DNA of 64,000 nt from Paenibacillus peoriae KCTC 3763. Its GTDB lineage: Bacteria; Bacillota; Bacilli; Paenibacillales; Paenibacillaceae. Made by a program: the position numbers and the translations under genes. Shown piece by piece: positions 1 through 8,283 of this stretch. The first letter of the stretch is position 1, and the number at the start of each line of letters is the position of its first letter. The stretch covers positions 806,001 through 870,000 of the forward strand of contig NZ_AGFX01000011.1 in the NCBI RefSeq assembly GCF_000236805.1. The letters are read 5' to 3'. A model generated the notes under the pieces. It saw only the letters and a program-made list of their open reading frames with translations, searched no databases and had not been told where the DNA came from.

Positions 1-1
1 T

Positions 2-676
2 GACCCTACCGATCTGCATACGACAATGAAGATGCGCGGATTTCACCGCGTATTTGTGAAAATATTTTGTGGTTCAGGTGCTTCTGGAGTCATGGCCTAT
101 CAGGTGCATCCTCAGACAAGGGCAGAGCTGGCGGTGACCACAATTGGAACGGAAATTGTTCAAGGTCAGCGTGTATATTACAATGCGGGACGCCTGCGCC
201 GTTATACGGACAAGCAGGATATTCATGCCATCCTGGCTTGGCTATGCACGGAAGGGGTACATGTGGAGCGCTGGATTCCCAAAGCGACCCTGAACGGGCG
301 CGTGTATGATGTGCGACAGCTCGTATGCGGAGCAGAGGCTTGCCATGCGGTTTTACGTTTGAGCCGCAGCCCCATCACGAATCTACATTTACGTAATGAG
401 CGGCTTTTGCTGGAGGAGGCTGGCTTGTCACCGGGCACGGTGGAATCGATCCAGCTTACTGCGGAAGCCGCCATGAGTGTTTTTCCGGCTTCCAGCGTTG
501 CTGGACTAGACGTGCTGGTTCCGGCTCATGGCGGTCGTCCCTATGTGCTGGATGTAAATCCGTTCGGAGACTTGCTGTACCGGGTGCAACATCAAGGCTG
601 GAATCCGTATGAATGGGAAATGCTGCAGCTGACCAATGGAAGTGCGGCTTTGAAAGGAAAGACTGATGATGACTAA
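2..676 (+). CDS. STM4014-family ATP-grasp-like protein (5' partial)
   Basis: The reading frame is open to the left edge, so the true start lies upstream and only the C-terminal ~225 residues are present. An ATP-grasp-like glycine motif (VKIFCGSGASGVMAY) is visible near the N-terminus of the fragment, and a late D-V-N-P-F (VLDVNPFGDLL) resembles the metal-binding end of ATP-grasp ligases. Its stop overlaps the start of the next gene by 11 bp. The following three genes are STM4013-, STM4012- and STM4011-like, which is the strongest reason for the family call. The substrate of this cluster is unknown to me; an ATP-dependent carboxylate ligase role is inference. Confidence 0.75.
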   Translation, partial: DPTDLHTTMKMRGFHRVFVKIFCGSGASGVMAYQVHPQTRAELAVTTIGTEIVQGQRVYYNAGRLRRYTDKQDIHAILAWLCTEGVHVERWIPKATLNGRVYDVRQLVCGAEACHAVLRLSRSPITNLHLRNERLLLEEAGLSPGTVESIQLTAEAAMSVFPASSVAGLDVLVPAHGGRPYVLDVNPFGDLLYRVQHQGWNPYEWEMLQLTNGSAALKGKTDDD

Positions 677-1451
677 TATGAACCAAATTGTCGGCTCTCA
701 TGATATTGTCATGATTACGCTGGATACGCTGCGATATGATGTAGCGAAGCTGGAGGAAGAGAACTGCCCGAATTTATGCGGCTCTGGACCTTGGGAAAAA
801 CGCCATACACCCGGAAGTTTTACCTATGCCGCACATCATGCTTTTTTTGGCGGATTTTTGCCGACGCCTGCGAATACGGATAAGGCTTCACATATCCGGT
901 TGTTTCACACCAAGGATACAGGACTGCGCACGCATCCAAACACTTGGCTGTTTGATGCTCCGGATATCGTGTCAGGGCTGGAAAATGAGGGCTATCGGAC
1001 GATCTGTATCGGTGGCGTTATTTTTTTCACGAAGAAAAATAAGCTGGCCAAGGTGCTGCCGGGGTATTTTCAAGAAAGCTACTGGCGTATGACGTTTGGC
1101 GTGACGAATCCCCGCTCGACGGAGCATCAGGTAAATCATGCCCTGAAGTTGCTGGAGAAGGCGGACCCGGCACAACGCCTGTTTTTGTTTCTGAATGTAT
1201 CAGCGATTCATGGGCCTAATCATTATTTTGTGGAGGGTGCCGTTAAGGATTCAGTGGACTCCCAGCGAGCCGCCTTGCGGTATGTGGATGGACAGCTTGG
1301 ACGCTTGTTTGATGCTTTGCGGAAGCGGGGCAGGACGTTTTGTATGGCTTTTTCCGATCATGGTACGGCTTACGGGGAGGATGGCTACGAAGGGCATCGT
1401 CTGGCACATGAGGTCGTATGGAATGTGCCTTATCGCGAATTTATTTTGTAA
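666..1451 (+). CDS. STM4013-family hydrolase (alkaline phosphatase/sulfatase fold)
   Basis: This 261-residue protein starts with a metal-centre motif (MITLDTLRYD, about residues 16-25) and carries a late S-D-H-G with a following His (near residues 229-247), as in the alkaline phosphatase/sulfatase superfamily. It is shorter than classical sulfatases, as expected for the STM4013/SEN3800 type. The start codon lies inside the end of the preceding gene, so translation is probably coupled. It sits between the ATP-grasp gene and two radical SAM genes, so it likely acts on the product or intermediate of that pathway. The actual reaction is unknown. Confidence 0.8.
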   Translation: MMTNMNQIVGSHDIVMITLDTLRYDVAKLEEENCPNLCGSGPWEKRHTPGSFTYAAHHAFFGGFLPTPANTDKASHIRLFHTKDTGLRTHPNTWLFDAPDIVSGLENEGYRTICIGGVIFFTKKNKLAKVLPGYFQESYWRMTFGVTNPRSTEHQVNHALKLLEKADPAQRLFLFLNVSAIHGPNHYFVEGAVKDSVDSQRAALRYVDGQLGRLFDALRKRGRTFCMAFSDHGTAYGEDGYEGHRLAHEVVWNVPYREFIL

Positions 1452-1497
1452 GGCAATAGAAATATAGAAATCAATCCAGCGCGAGGAGGGAGCAGAA

Positions 1498-2925
1498 ATG
1501 AAAGCCATGAATCCGAACCATCTATACCCAACAGGAGCAACTGCCGATACCTCTTCGGGGAAGGACGTAAGTACGGCATCATCCAGGTCCTCGTGGCCTG
1601 AGAACCCTGATGAATGGGCACGCACGATCCGTGAAGCTCCCTACCGCTCCTATCTGTACTCTTATCCGCACAAAACGGCTTATCGGGCGTTTGATGCACC
1701 GCTTTCATTGCGGGAGTTATGGGAGAAGGAGGAGTTGGAGAGCTACTTTTTGTATATGCATATTCCGTTTTGCGCGGCTCGCTGTGGATTTTGCAACCTG
1801 TTCACCTTGCCGGACAAGCGGCTGGATGTACATAAGGAGTATGTGGATGCGCTTGAAAGACAAGCCCGGCAATGGGCACCTATTATGGGTGGACGACCTT
1901 TTTCACGTTTTGCCATCGGAGGGGGCACACCGACCTTACTGGAGGCGCCTTTGGTCGATCGCTTGTTTGACATTGCAGAGAATATAATGGGACTGGACCC
2001 TAAGCGTGCCTCCATTTCAGTGGAAACCTCTCCCGATACGGTGACCGAGGATCGGCTGGAAGTGCTCAAACGCCGCGGGACAGACCGTGTCAGCATGGGG
2101 ATCCAAAGCTTTGTGGAGTCAGAAAGTGCGGCCATTTACCGACCGCAGAAGCCCAAGCTTGTGCGTGAAGCGCTCGCACGGCTGGTGGAGTATGATTTTC
2201 CTTTGCTGAACGTGGATCTGATCTATGGTCTGCCTGGGCAAACGGTGGAAACCTGGCTGTATTCACTGGAGGAGGCCCTGTCTTACTCGCCGGGAGAGAT
2301 TTTCCTTTATCCGCTATATATACGGGAAAATACAATTTTAAAGCCGGGTTATACCGGACTGGAGCATGATATTCGGTTAAGTTTGTATGAAGCAGCACGC
2401 GAAAGACTTAAGCAGGCAGGATATATACAATATTCCATGCGCCGTTTTGCTAAAAATGAGGGTGCGTCCGGCAAGGAGCTTTTGCCATATAGCTGTCAGG
2501 AGGAAGGCATGGCGGGTCTGGGCTGTGGTGCACGCTCTTATACACGCAATGTGCACTATGCCAGTCGGTACGGTGTTAGCGCCGCAGCTACCCGCAGTAT
2601 TATCGCAGATTTCGTTGCTGCGGAGCGTCATGATCTGGCAGACTACGGTTTTATTTTAAATGAGGATGAGAGCAAACGGCGTTTTATTCTGAAAGCGCTG
2701 CTCCATCGGGAAGGCTTGAATCTATTAGCCTACGCAGAGCGCTTCGGTGTATCTCTGCCGGAAGATTTTACTGGCATGTCGTTGCTGCTGGAATCGGGTA
2801 TGGCGGTCGTTGAGAAGGGTACACTGCGACTCACGGAGGAAGGAATGGCCTATTCTGATGCGATTGGGGACTGGATGATCTCCACGGCTGTACGGGAACG
2901 CATGGAAGGGTATGCAGGAGCATGA
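1498..2925 (+). CDS. STM4012-family radical SAM protein (HemW-like)
   Basis: The 475-residue protein has the radical SAM cluster motif C-x3-C-x2-C (CAARCGFCN, near residue 93), preceded by LYMHIPF and followed by GGGTPTLL, the pattern of the coproporphyrinogen oxidase-like/HemW branch. The C-terminus looks like the winged domain of HemW proteins. A GAGGAGGGAG ribosome binding site precedes the ATG. The stop overlaps the next start by ATGA. HemW homologues are heme chaperones or oxidases, but clustering with STM4011/4013/4014 argues for a dedicated biosynthetic role rather than heme synthesis. Confidence 0.85.
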   Translation: MKAMNPNHLYPTGATADTSSGKDVSTASSRSSWPENPDEWARTIREAPYRSYLYSYPHKTAYRAFDAPLSLRELWEKEELESYFLYMHIPFCAARCGFCNLFTLPDKRLDVHKEYVDALERQARQWAPIMGGRPFSRFAIGGGTPTLLEAPLVDRLFDIAENIMGLDPKRASISVETSPDTVTEDRLEVLKRRGTDRVSMGIQSFVESESAAIYRPQKPKLVREALARLVEYDFPLLNVDLIYGLPGQTVETWLYSLEEALSYSPGEIFLYPLYIRENTILKPGYTGLEHDIRLSLYEAARERLKQAGYIQYSMRRFAKNEGASGKELLPYSCQEEGMAGLGCGARSYTRNVHYASRYGVSAAATRSIIADFVAAERHDLADYGFILNEDESKRRFILKALLHREGLNLLAYAERFGVSLPEDFTGMSLLLESGMAVVEKGTLRLTEEGMAYSDAIGDWMISTAVRERMEGYAGA

Positions 2926-3800
2926 GAGCAACTTTATATTATCGTGGTTCGTTGACCTCCTGCAACTATGCCTGCCCTTACTGTCCGTTTAGTAAAAACG
3001 TGGATAGTCGGGAGACGTTGAACAAGGATCGGGTCCAATTGGAACGTTTTGCCGAATGGGTACGGGAGCAGGGAGCTTTGGGACATCGACTCTCCATTTT
3101 TTTTAATCCATATGGAGAAGCCTTGATTCATTCCTGGTATCGCAGAACCATGATTGAGTTTTCGCACATGGCGCATGTAGAAAAAGTGGCAGTACAGACG
3201 AATCTATCGGCTAAACTGGATTGGACGAAGGAATTAAATCCGAAGACTGCTGCATTGTGGGCTACATATCACCCTGGAGAGACGAAGGAGCAGGCTTTTA
3301 TATCACAGGCTATGAAGTTATATGAGCTTGGTATTTCCTATAGTGTCGGTACAGTCGGATTAAGACAGGCATTTCCGGCTATTCGTTCCTTGCGATCGCA
3401 ACTTCCAAAGGATGTTTATTTGTGGATCAACGCCTATAAGGATCGACCCCATTATTATACTGATGCAGAGATTAAGGAATTGGCTGCAATCGACCCCTAT
3501 TTTCAATGGAATTTGCAGGATTACAGCAGTCAGGGGCGAGCATGTCGTGCCGGAGAGGATGTATTTTATGTCCAGGGCGACGGACGAGTAAAGCATTGCT
3601 ATCAGGATCGACGTGTGATTGGACACCTGTACAGGGATGGTCTGGAAGGTTTGAGCGCCAAACGTCCATGCCGGATGAAGGAATGCGGCTGCTATATCGG
3701 CTATATCCATATGGAGGAGCAGCCGTTTCGGCAGATGTACGGTAGCGGCTTGCTTGAAAGGGTGCCGCGGGCGCAGGTCATGCCGGTTTCATACGTTTAG
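2922..3800 (+). CDS. STM4011-family radical SAM protein
   Basis: This 292-residue protein begins with a radical SAM motif (CNYACPYCPFSK, about residues 14-25; C-x3-C-x2-C). It has a cysteine-rich C-terminal part (CRAGEDVFYV, KHCYQDRR, CRMKECGCYIGYIHM) that may bind auxiliary iron-sulfur clusters, as in SPASM-like enzymes. It starts four bases inside the end of the STM4012-like gene, so the two are surely co-translated. It is the last gene of the operon. A partner radical enzyme acting on the same substrate is inferred; the substrate is unknown. Confidence 0.85.
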   Translation: MRATLYYRGSLTSCNYACPYCPFSKNVDSRETLNKDRVQLERFAEWVREQGALGHRLSIFFNPYGEALIHSWYRRTMIEFSHMAHVEKVAVQTNLSAKLDWTKELNPKTAALWATYHPGETKEQAFISQAMKLYELGISYSVGTVGLRQAFPAIRSLRSQLPKDVYLWINAYKDRPHYYTDAEIKELAAIDPYFQWNLQDYSSQGRACRAGEDVFYVQGDGRVKHCYQDRRVIGHLYRDGLEGLSAKRPCRMKECGCYIGYIHMEEQPFRQMYGSGLLERVPRAQVMPVSYV

Positions 3801-3935
3801 CACATAAGCTTTGTAAAAAGATAGGATGCCGGCCACCAGAGCTTAAACTTGCAGGTGGCTACAAGCAAAATGTGTTTGAACTCAAACAAGGTGAATTCGA
3901 GTCCCATGTCTGATAGAAGAACGAGTGCCCAAAAA

Positions 3936-3974
3936 AGAACCGACCCTTGCATCAAGCAAAGGTCGGTTCTGCTG
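3936..3974. terminator. Bidirectional rho-independent terminator
   Basis: Perfect 10-bp arms AGAACCGACC (3936-3945) and GGTCGGTTCT (3961-3970). An A-run sits on the left, giving a U-tract for minus-strand transcription, and TGTTTTG on the right. It lies between the convergent STM4011-like gene and the minus-strand DUF2653 gene. Confidence 0.85.
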
Positions 3975-4014
3975 TTTTGTAACATGCTCAGTACGACTTC
4001 TCTGTGGTGTATGT

Positions 4015-4293
4015 TTAGGTTTGGACAATAGCCGTAATTTCTTCATCCAAATCCAATCTGACCTGCTCGCGATAAGCACGAATATTGTATTCGGAATGCA
4101 GGTAACGCAGGATAGCCTCAATCATGTTTGCCTCTACCAAATACTGACTGCGGCCCTGTACATGAACTTCCGCTGTATAGCCTGTGTCCTCTTCCCAGCT
4201 TAGTTCTACAACCACATCGGTGGGCTGAACACCCTTGCGTTCAGCCATATGCAAACAAATGGCGTTAATAATCTCATCCATACTCAAAATCAT
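4015..4293 (-). CDS. YxcD-like DUF2653 family protein
   Basis: A 92-residue acidic cytoplasmic protein of the kind annotated as YxcD/DUF2653 in Bacilli. It has an N-terminal helix (MDEIINAICLHMAER), an acidic beta segment and no signal peptide. The start lies 3 nt after the stop of the upstream membrane-protein gene, so the two form one transcript ending at the terminator at about 3.95 kb. No function is known. The family assignment is from memory of the pattern and is moderately sure; the gene itself is well supported. Confidence 0.7.
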   Translation of the reverse strand: MILSMDEIINAICLHMAERKGVQPTDVVVELSWEEDTGYTAEVHVQGRSQYLVEANMIEAILRYLHSEYNIRAYREQVRLDLDEEITAIVQT

Positions 4294-4296
4294 AGC

Positions 4297-4752
4297 TTAG
4301 TAACGTCCTCCACGGGAGTCATCAGGTCTGCGGCGATTTTTAATGGCACGGTAGATACCTACACCAACCATGATCAGGACGTATATGGCAAGAACGTTGA
4401 CTGCAAGGCCGAGCAAGCTGCCCAGTGCACCCATGTTGCCGAACAGTCCGCCAAAGAGCATACCTGCCAAGCCACCCAGCATCATACCTTTGAGGAAGCC
4501 GCCGCCACCGCCGAGAAATCCACCGGTTCTGCTTGTGTTGCCCGTAGCTGCACTAGATTTGGTTCCGCTATCAGATTTATTGATGCCGTTGCTGTTAGTC
4601 GCCTTGCTTGGTGTAGATTGATATGATTTTGGACCGGATTTAAATCCGCCACCTCGTCTCGCATCAGCTGTAGACGGTGCAATCATGGCAATCAACAATG
4701 TAAAAGCCATCATCAGCATCATCATATTTTTCAAAGTAAATGCCTTCTTCAT
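4297..4752 (-). CDS. Secreted/membrane glycine-rich protein (Tim44-like in some annotations)
   Basis: The 151-residue product has an N-terminal hydrophobic signal segment (about residues 9-30, with a possible ADA cleavage site). A Ser/Thr/Lys-rich stretch follows, then a Gly/Met-rich hydrophobic region (FLGGGGGFLKGMMLGGLAG), a transmembrane helix near residues 112-135 and a basic tail. Such proteins are sometimes labelled preprotein translocase Tim44-like in Paenibacillus and Bacillus, often beside yxcD. A GAGGGGGAT ribosome binding site precedes the start. It is translationally close to the DUF2653 gene. Function is not known. Confidence 0.65.
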   Translation of the reverse strand: MKKAFTLKNMMMLMMAFTLLIAMIAPSTADARRGGGFKSGPKSYQSTPSKATNSNGINKSDSGTKSSAATGNTSRTGGFLGGGGGFLKGMMLGGLAGMLFGGLFGNMGALGSLLGLAVNVLAIYVLIMVGVGIYRAIKNRRRPDDSRGGRY

Positions 4753-4906
4753 GTAAATATATCCCCCTCAGTCAATTGGTTTGAAATAGGTCAAACAACC
4801 ACTTATCTTTAATACGCAATGAATGGAAAAGGGTTTCAAAGAATTTGATTTTTTAAAAATTTAATGAAAATGATACCTGATCCTATGCTTGAATTGACTA
4901 ATGCAT

Positions 4907-5479
4907 TCAGCTTTGCGATTTAAGCGCAAACGGATTTGTGTCTGGTCTAATGTCTCCGGCAAGCAGCATGCGCAAAACTAACTGACACCATTCCAAGCCT
5001 GCTTTGGCGTTCATAAGCCCTTTTTGCACTAAAATGTAGTCCCCAAAGTTTTTACTGCCAAAATGTAAATCTTCTGCAGGAATGCGCTCCAGTATATCCT
5101 CCAAATGCTGGATTTTCTGAATGAAATGGCGTTTGCGTTCTTCCAGCATGCGGTTGGCACTGCTTTTGTCTGTCAACCAAAGGCAGAACAGTCGAAGACT
5201 TAATTCATCCCGTGTGATTGGAGCAGCCACCGATTCCTGAGACCATTGCTGAAGCATATGGATTCCCTTGTCGGTAATGGTATACATTTTTTTATCAGGC
5301 TTGTCGGACTGTTGAATCCAGCGGGAGGCTAGCAGTTCCTTGCTCTCCATACGGGACAGCAGCGGATAAATCTGGCTGTGCTTGGCCTGCCAAAAAGGCT
5401 GGATACGCAACATCAGATCATAACCGGAGGATTCTTCTCTGGCGAGAAGTCCCAACAGGCCATACGATAGTAAATTCAT
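4907..5479 (-). CDS. PadR-family transcriptional regulator
   Basis: The 190-residue protein has the PadR winged helix (LLGLLAREESSGYDL, then the HSQIYPLLSRMESKELL recognition region, about residues 8-75). A helical C-terminal dimerisation domain follows, as in the Vir/PadR-like C family. The start is set at 5479 because a strong AAGGAGAT site at 5494-5487 lies 7 nt upstream; the in-frame ATG at 5497 would place that site inside the gene. No obvious target is adjacent; PadR proteins usually repress efflux or stress genes in response to small molecules. Confidence 0.9.
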   Translation of the reverse strand: MNLLSYGLLGLLAREESSGYDLMLRIQPFWQAKHSQIYPLLSRMESKELLASRWIQQSDKPDKKMYTITDKGIHMLQQWSQESVAAPITRDELSLRLFCLWLTDKSSANRMLEERKRHFIQKIQHLEDILERIPAEDLHFGSKNFGDYILVQKGLMNAKAGLEWCQLVLRMLLAGDIRPDTNPFALKSQS

Positions 5480-5656
5480 CGATCTTATCTCCTTCATCCA
5501 TTATAGTAACGGTTGTAGCAGCTCTGTAACAGATATTCTGCAGCTTCATAAAAAGTGTACACTGAAACTGTATGGTTTGACAACTTTCACCCAGAGCGAT
5601 CATAGATTTGTCTCCAATTGCTCTGATCAATTGGCCTGCATATGCACTTTTTTCAT

Positions 5657-5706
5657 AAAAAGGGGGTGCCCCAAAAGCCATAGAAATGGCTATAGGACAC
5701 CCCTTT
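5657..5706 (-). terminator. Rho-independent terminator of the carbonic anhydrase gene
   Basis: On the minus strand a GGGGTGTCC arm pairs with GGGGCACCCC-type bases around an inner AGCCAT/ATGGCT hairpin and ends in TTTTT. The two-part stem is of a kind often seen in Paenibacillus. Confidence 0.8.
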
Positions 5707-5812
5707 GTTTGAGAGAAGGATATTCGTCAGTACTTTAGATGGACGCTCCGCGAACGGACCCTTATTCCAGGGACCAACAACAAGAGAATCGTTTTTCTGG
5801 CTTTTTAAAAGC

Positions 5813-6376
5813 TTACTGCTGGTTCCCGTCAACGACAAGCGTTAACTCTCCGGTGTCTGGATGAATGACCATCCCGTGAACAGGTGTATTGGGCGGGAGA
5901 AGCGGGTGGTTTTTAATAAGCTTAACTGTACTGCCGACCCCTTCTTCAATATTGTCAAAACCTCTCAGCCATTTGTTCAGCTTGATTCCCGAGTTTTCCA
6001 GTGTGTTCAACACTTCTTGCGAAATACCGCGATCCAGCATTTCATTGACCATATGGTCGGCGTTCAGCGCAGCCATACCGCATTCATAGTGACCTATAAC
6101 GAGTACCTCGTCCGCTTCCAGCTCGTACAGGGCAACCAGTACGCTACGCATTACACTTCCGAAAGGCTGGGAGATGATCGCACCCGCATTTTTAATAATT
6201 TTGACATCACCATTGCGCAAGTTCATGGCTTTAGGCAACAGCTCAGTTAGCCGTGTATCCATACACGTAATGATGACCATTCTTTTGTTAGGGAACTTGC
6301 CTGTACGATAGGCCTCGTATTCTTTGTTTTCTACGAAAACACGGTTGTAATCCAGTATCTCTTTGAGGTGATTCAC
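5813..6376 (-). CDS. ytiB: Beta-class carbonic anhydrase (YtiB-like)
   Basis: Interconverts CO2 and bicarbonate in the cytoplasm. The 187-residue protein shows the beta-carbonic anhydrase zinc ligands C-x-D-x-R (TCMDTRL, about residues 38-44) and H-x2-C (GHYECGM, about 94-100), with the G-A-I region between them. The GTG at 6376 is chosen because GGAGGG lies 7 nt upstream; the upstream in-frame TTG at 6397 is less likely. It has its own terminator, so it is probably monocistronic. In B. subtilis ytiB lies near ytlABCD, and here an SsuABC/YtlACD-like transporter lies 2 kb away. Confidence 0.9.
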   Translation of the reverse strand: MNHLKEILDYNRVFVENKEYEAYRTGKFPNKRMVIITCMDTRLTELLPKAMNLRNGDVKIIKNAGAIISQPFGSVMRSVLVALYELEADEVLVIGHYECGMAALNADHMVNEMLDRGISQEVLNTLENSGIKLNKWLRGFDNIEEGVGSTVKLIKNHPLLPPNTPVHGMVIHPDTGELTLVVDGNQQ

Positions 6377-6635
6377 GATTGTTCCCTCCGTATACAATTT
6401 ATTTTTTGAATAATGATTGGCGACAGACCAGTATAGAAGAAGCCTAATTTTCGGTCAGCACAGGCCGTAAATCAGGCTTTACTCCTTTGTTGGTATGTAG
6501 TTCTGACGTCTTTTAAATGTCTATCAGAAGCTGGCTGTGCATGTTGTGTGTTGATTATACTTTTTAATATCATTATCATCAAGTATAAGCATTGTAAAGT
6601 TTTATCCATTTTTAGTTAAAGGGGTGACTTCAATC

Positions 6636-8153
6636 ATGGAGCGACAGACATCGGAGCAATTAACGACATTAAAGGAGCTTTCTCACAAAATCAGCAGCTA
6701 TGGCGAAGCAGTAGGCCTGCTGCACTGGGATTTACGCACAGGTGCTCCACGTAAGGGTGTTGACATTCGTTCGGAAACGTTGGGTATATTGTCCACTGAA
6801 ATGTTCAAACTGATGATTTCGGATGAAATGGGGCAGTTGCTGCAGTATTTTGCCGCCGCCGACAAGCTGGAGCAATTGGAAGACAATGATCGCAGACTGG
6901 TGGAGGAATGCCGTAAAAATTATGATCTGAATCGTTCGGTTCCGGCAGATCGTTACCGGGAATACAGCACGCTTGCTGCACAGGCCGAGAGCAAATGGGA
7001 GGAAGCGAAGGAACATAGCGATTTTGCAGGCTTCGAACCGTATCTGTCAAAAATCGTGGATATGAAGCGTGAGTTCATCGGCTACTGGGGAATCAAGGAC
7101 ACGGAATATGACACGCTTTTGGATCAATATGAGCCGGGTATGACCGTTGAGAAGCTGGATGCCGTGTTTGATCGGCTTAAAAAGCGCCTTGTCCCGCTAT
7201 TGTCCAAAATCCAGGCTTCACCAAACCAGCCGGATAGGAGCTTTCTCGACGGTGTGTTTGATGTCAAGCAGCAGGAGAAGTTCAGCCTGTTTATTTTGGG
7301 AGAGATGGGTTATGATTTTGCCGCAGGACGTTTGGATGAAAGTGTGCATCCTTTTGCGACCGGATTAAATCCGGGTGATGTGCGCATAACAACACATTAT
7401 TTGCAAGACGATGTGACCAGTGCGATCTTCAGCTCGTTGCATGAAGGCGGTCATGCACTGTATGAGCAAAATATTGCCCCTGAACTGGCAGGTTCGCTCC
7501 TGTCTGGAGGAACCTCCATGGGGATCCATGAATCCCAGTCGCGTTTGTGGGAAAATAAAATCGGACGCAGTCGCGCTTTCTGGGATCGATATTACGATGA
7601 CTTGCAAAAGCATTTTCCTGAGCAGTTGGCGAAGGTTACGGCAGGGCAATTTCATCGGGCTGTTAACCGTGTGGAAAATTCATTAATTCGGATCGAAGCG
7701 GATGAGCTGACATATAATTTACATATTATTATCCGTTATGAAATTGAAAAAATGTTGTTTAATGAAAAGCTGGATGTGAAGCGTCTTCCAGAGGTATGGA
7801 ATGCGAAATATAAGGAGTATCTGGGGCTTGTCCCGCCGAATGACGGGCTGGGCGTACTTCAGGACGTTCACTGGTCCGGTGGTGATTTTGGCTATTTTGC
7901 CTCTTACTCACTGGGGAACATGTATGCGGCGCAAATTTTGGCGACGCTGCGCAAGGAACTGCCGAACCTGGATGAGCTGATTGCTGCCGGAGAGCTTGAG
8001 CCGATCAAGCAATGGCTGACCGAGCGGATTTACCGTTATGGTAAGAGTCGGACGCCGTCCGAGCTGATTGTAGCCATTACGGGTGAGGATCTGAACCCGG
8101 ATTATCTTGCCGACTATCTGGAAGAAAAATATATATCCATATACAAACTGTAA
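6636..8153 (+). CDS. M32 family metallocarboxypeptidase
   Basis: A cytoplasmic zinc (or cobalt) carboxypeptidase that removes C-terminal residues from peptides. The 505-residue length is normal for the M32 (carboxypeptidase Taq) family. The HExxH active site is seen as SLHEGGHALYEQ (about residues 268-279), followed by the ESQSRLWENK helix that carries the third metal ligand. The ATG at 6636 follows AAAGGGGTG; the upstream GTG at 6624 is part of that site. It is followed by a strong terminator, so it is likely a single-gene unit. It acts in peptide turnover. Confidence 0.93.
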   Translation: MERQTSEQLTTLKELSHKISSYGEAVGLLHWDLRTGAPRKGVDIRSETLGILSTEMFKLMISDEMGQLLQYFAAADKLEQLEDNDRRLVEECRKNYDLNRSVPADRYREYSTLAAQAESKWEEAKEHSDFAGFEPYLSKIVDMKREFIGYWGIKDTEYDTLLDQYEPGMTVEKLDAVFDRLKKRLVPLLSKIQASPNQPDRSFLDGVFDVKQQEKFSLFILGEMGYDFAAGRLDESVHPFATGLNPGDVRITTHYLQDDVTSAIFSSLHEGGHALYEQNIAPELAGSLLSGGTSMGIHESQSRLWENKIGRSRAFWDRYYDDLQKHFPEQLAKVTAGQFHRAVNRVENSLIRIEADELTYNLHIIIRYEIEKMLFNEKLDVKRLPEVWNAKYKEYLGLVPPNDGLGVLQDVHWSGGDFGYFASYSLGNMYAAQILATLRKELPNLDELIAAGELEPIKQWLTERIYRYGKSRTPSELIVAITGEDLNPDYLADYLEEKYISIYKL

Positions 8154-8175
8154 AATGATTGTATGTGCATCTGTC

Positions 8176-8204
8176 CCGCGTTCCTGGGTGAACGCGGTTT
8201 TTTT
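8176..8204 (+). terminator. Rho-independent terminator after the M32 carboxypeptidase
   Basis: Arms CCGCGTTC (8176-8183) and GAACGCGG (8190-8197) are perfect complements with a 6-nt loop and are followed by seven T. Confidence 0.93.
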
Positions 8205-8283
8205 GTATGCGATTAACCATTATATAGACAGATGCATAACAATATATGAAATCAACGATGTAAAAGGTGGGGAGGGAACAAGG

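Noticed and set aside
6555-6600. AT-rich TATCATTATCATC resembling a Fur/PerR box before the M32 gene
   Set aside because: Only one half of the 7-1-7 operator fits; the other half matches about four of seven bases.
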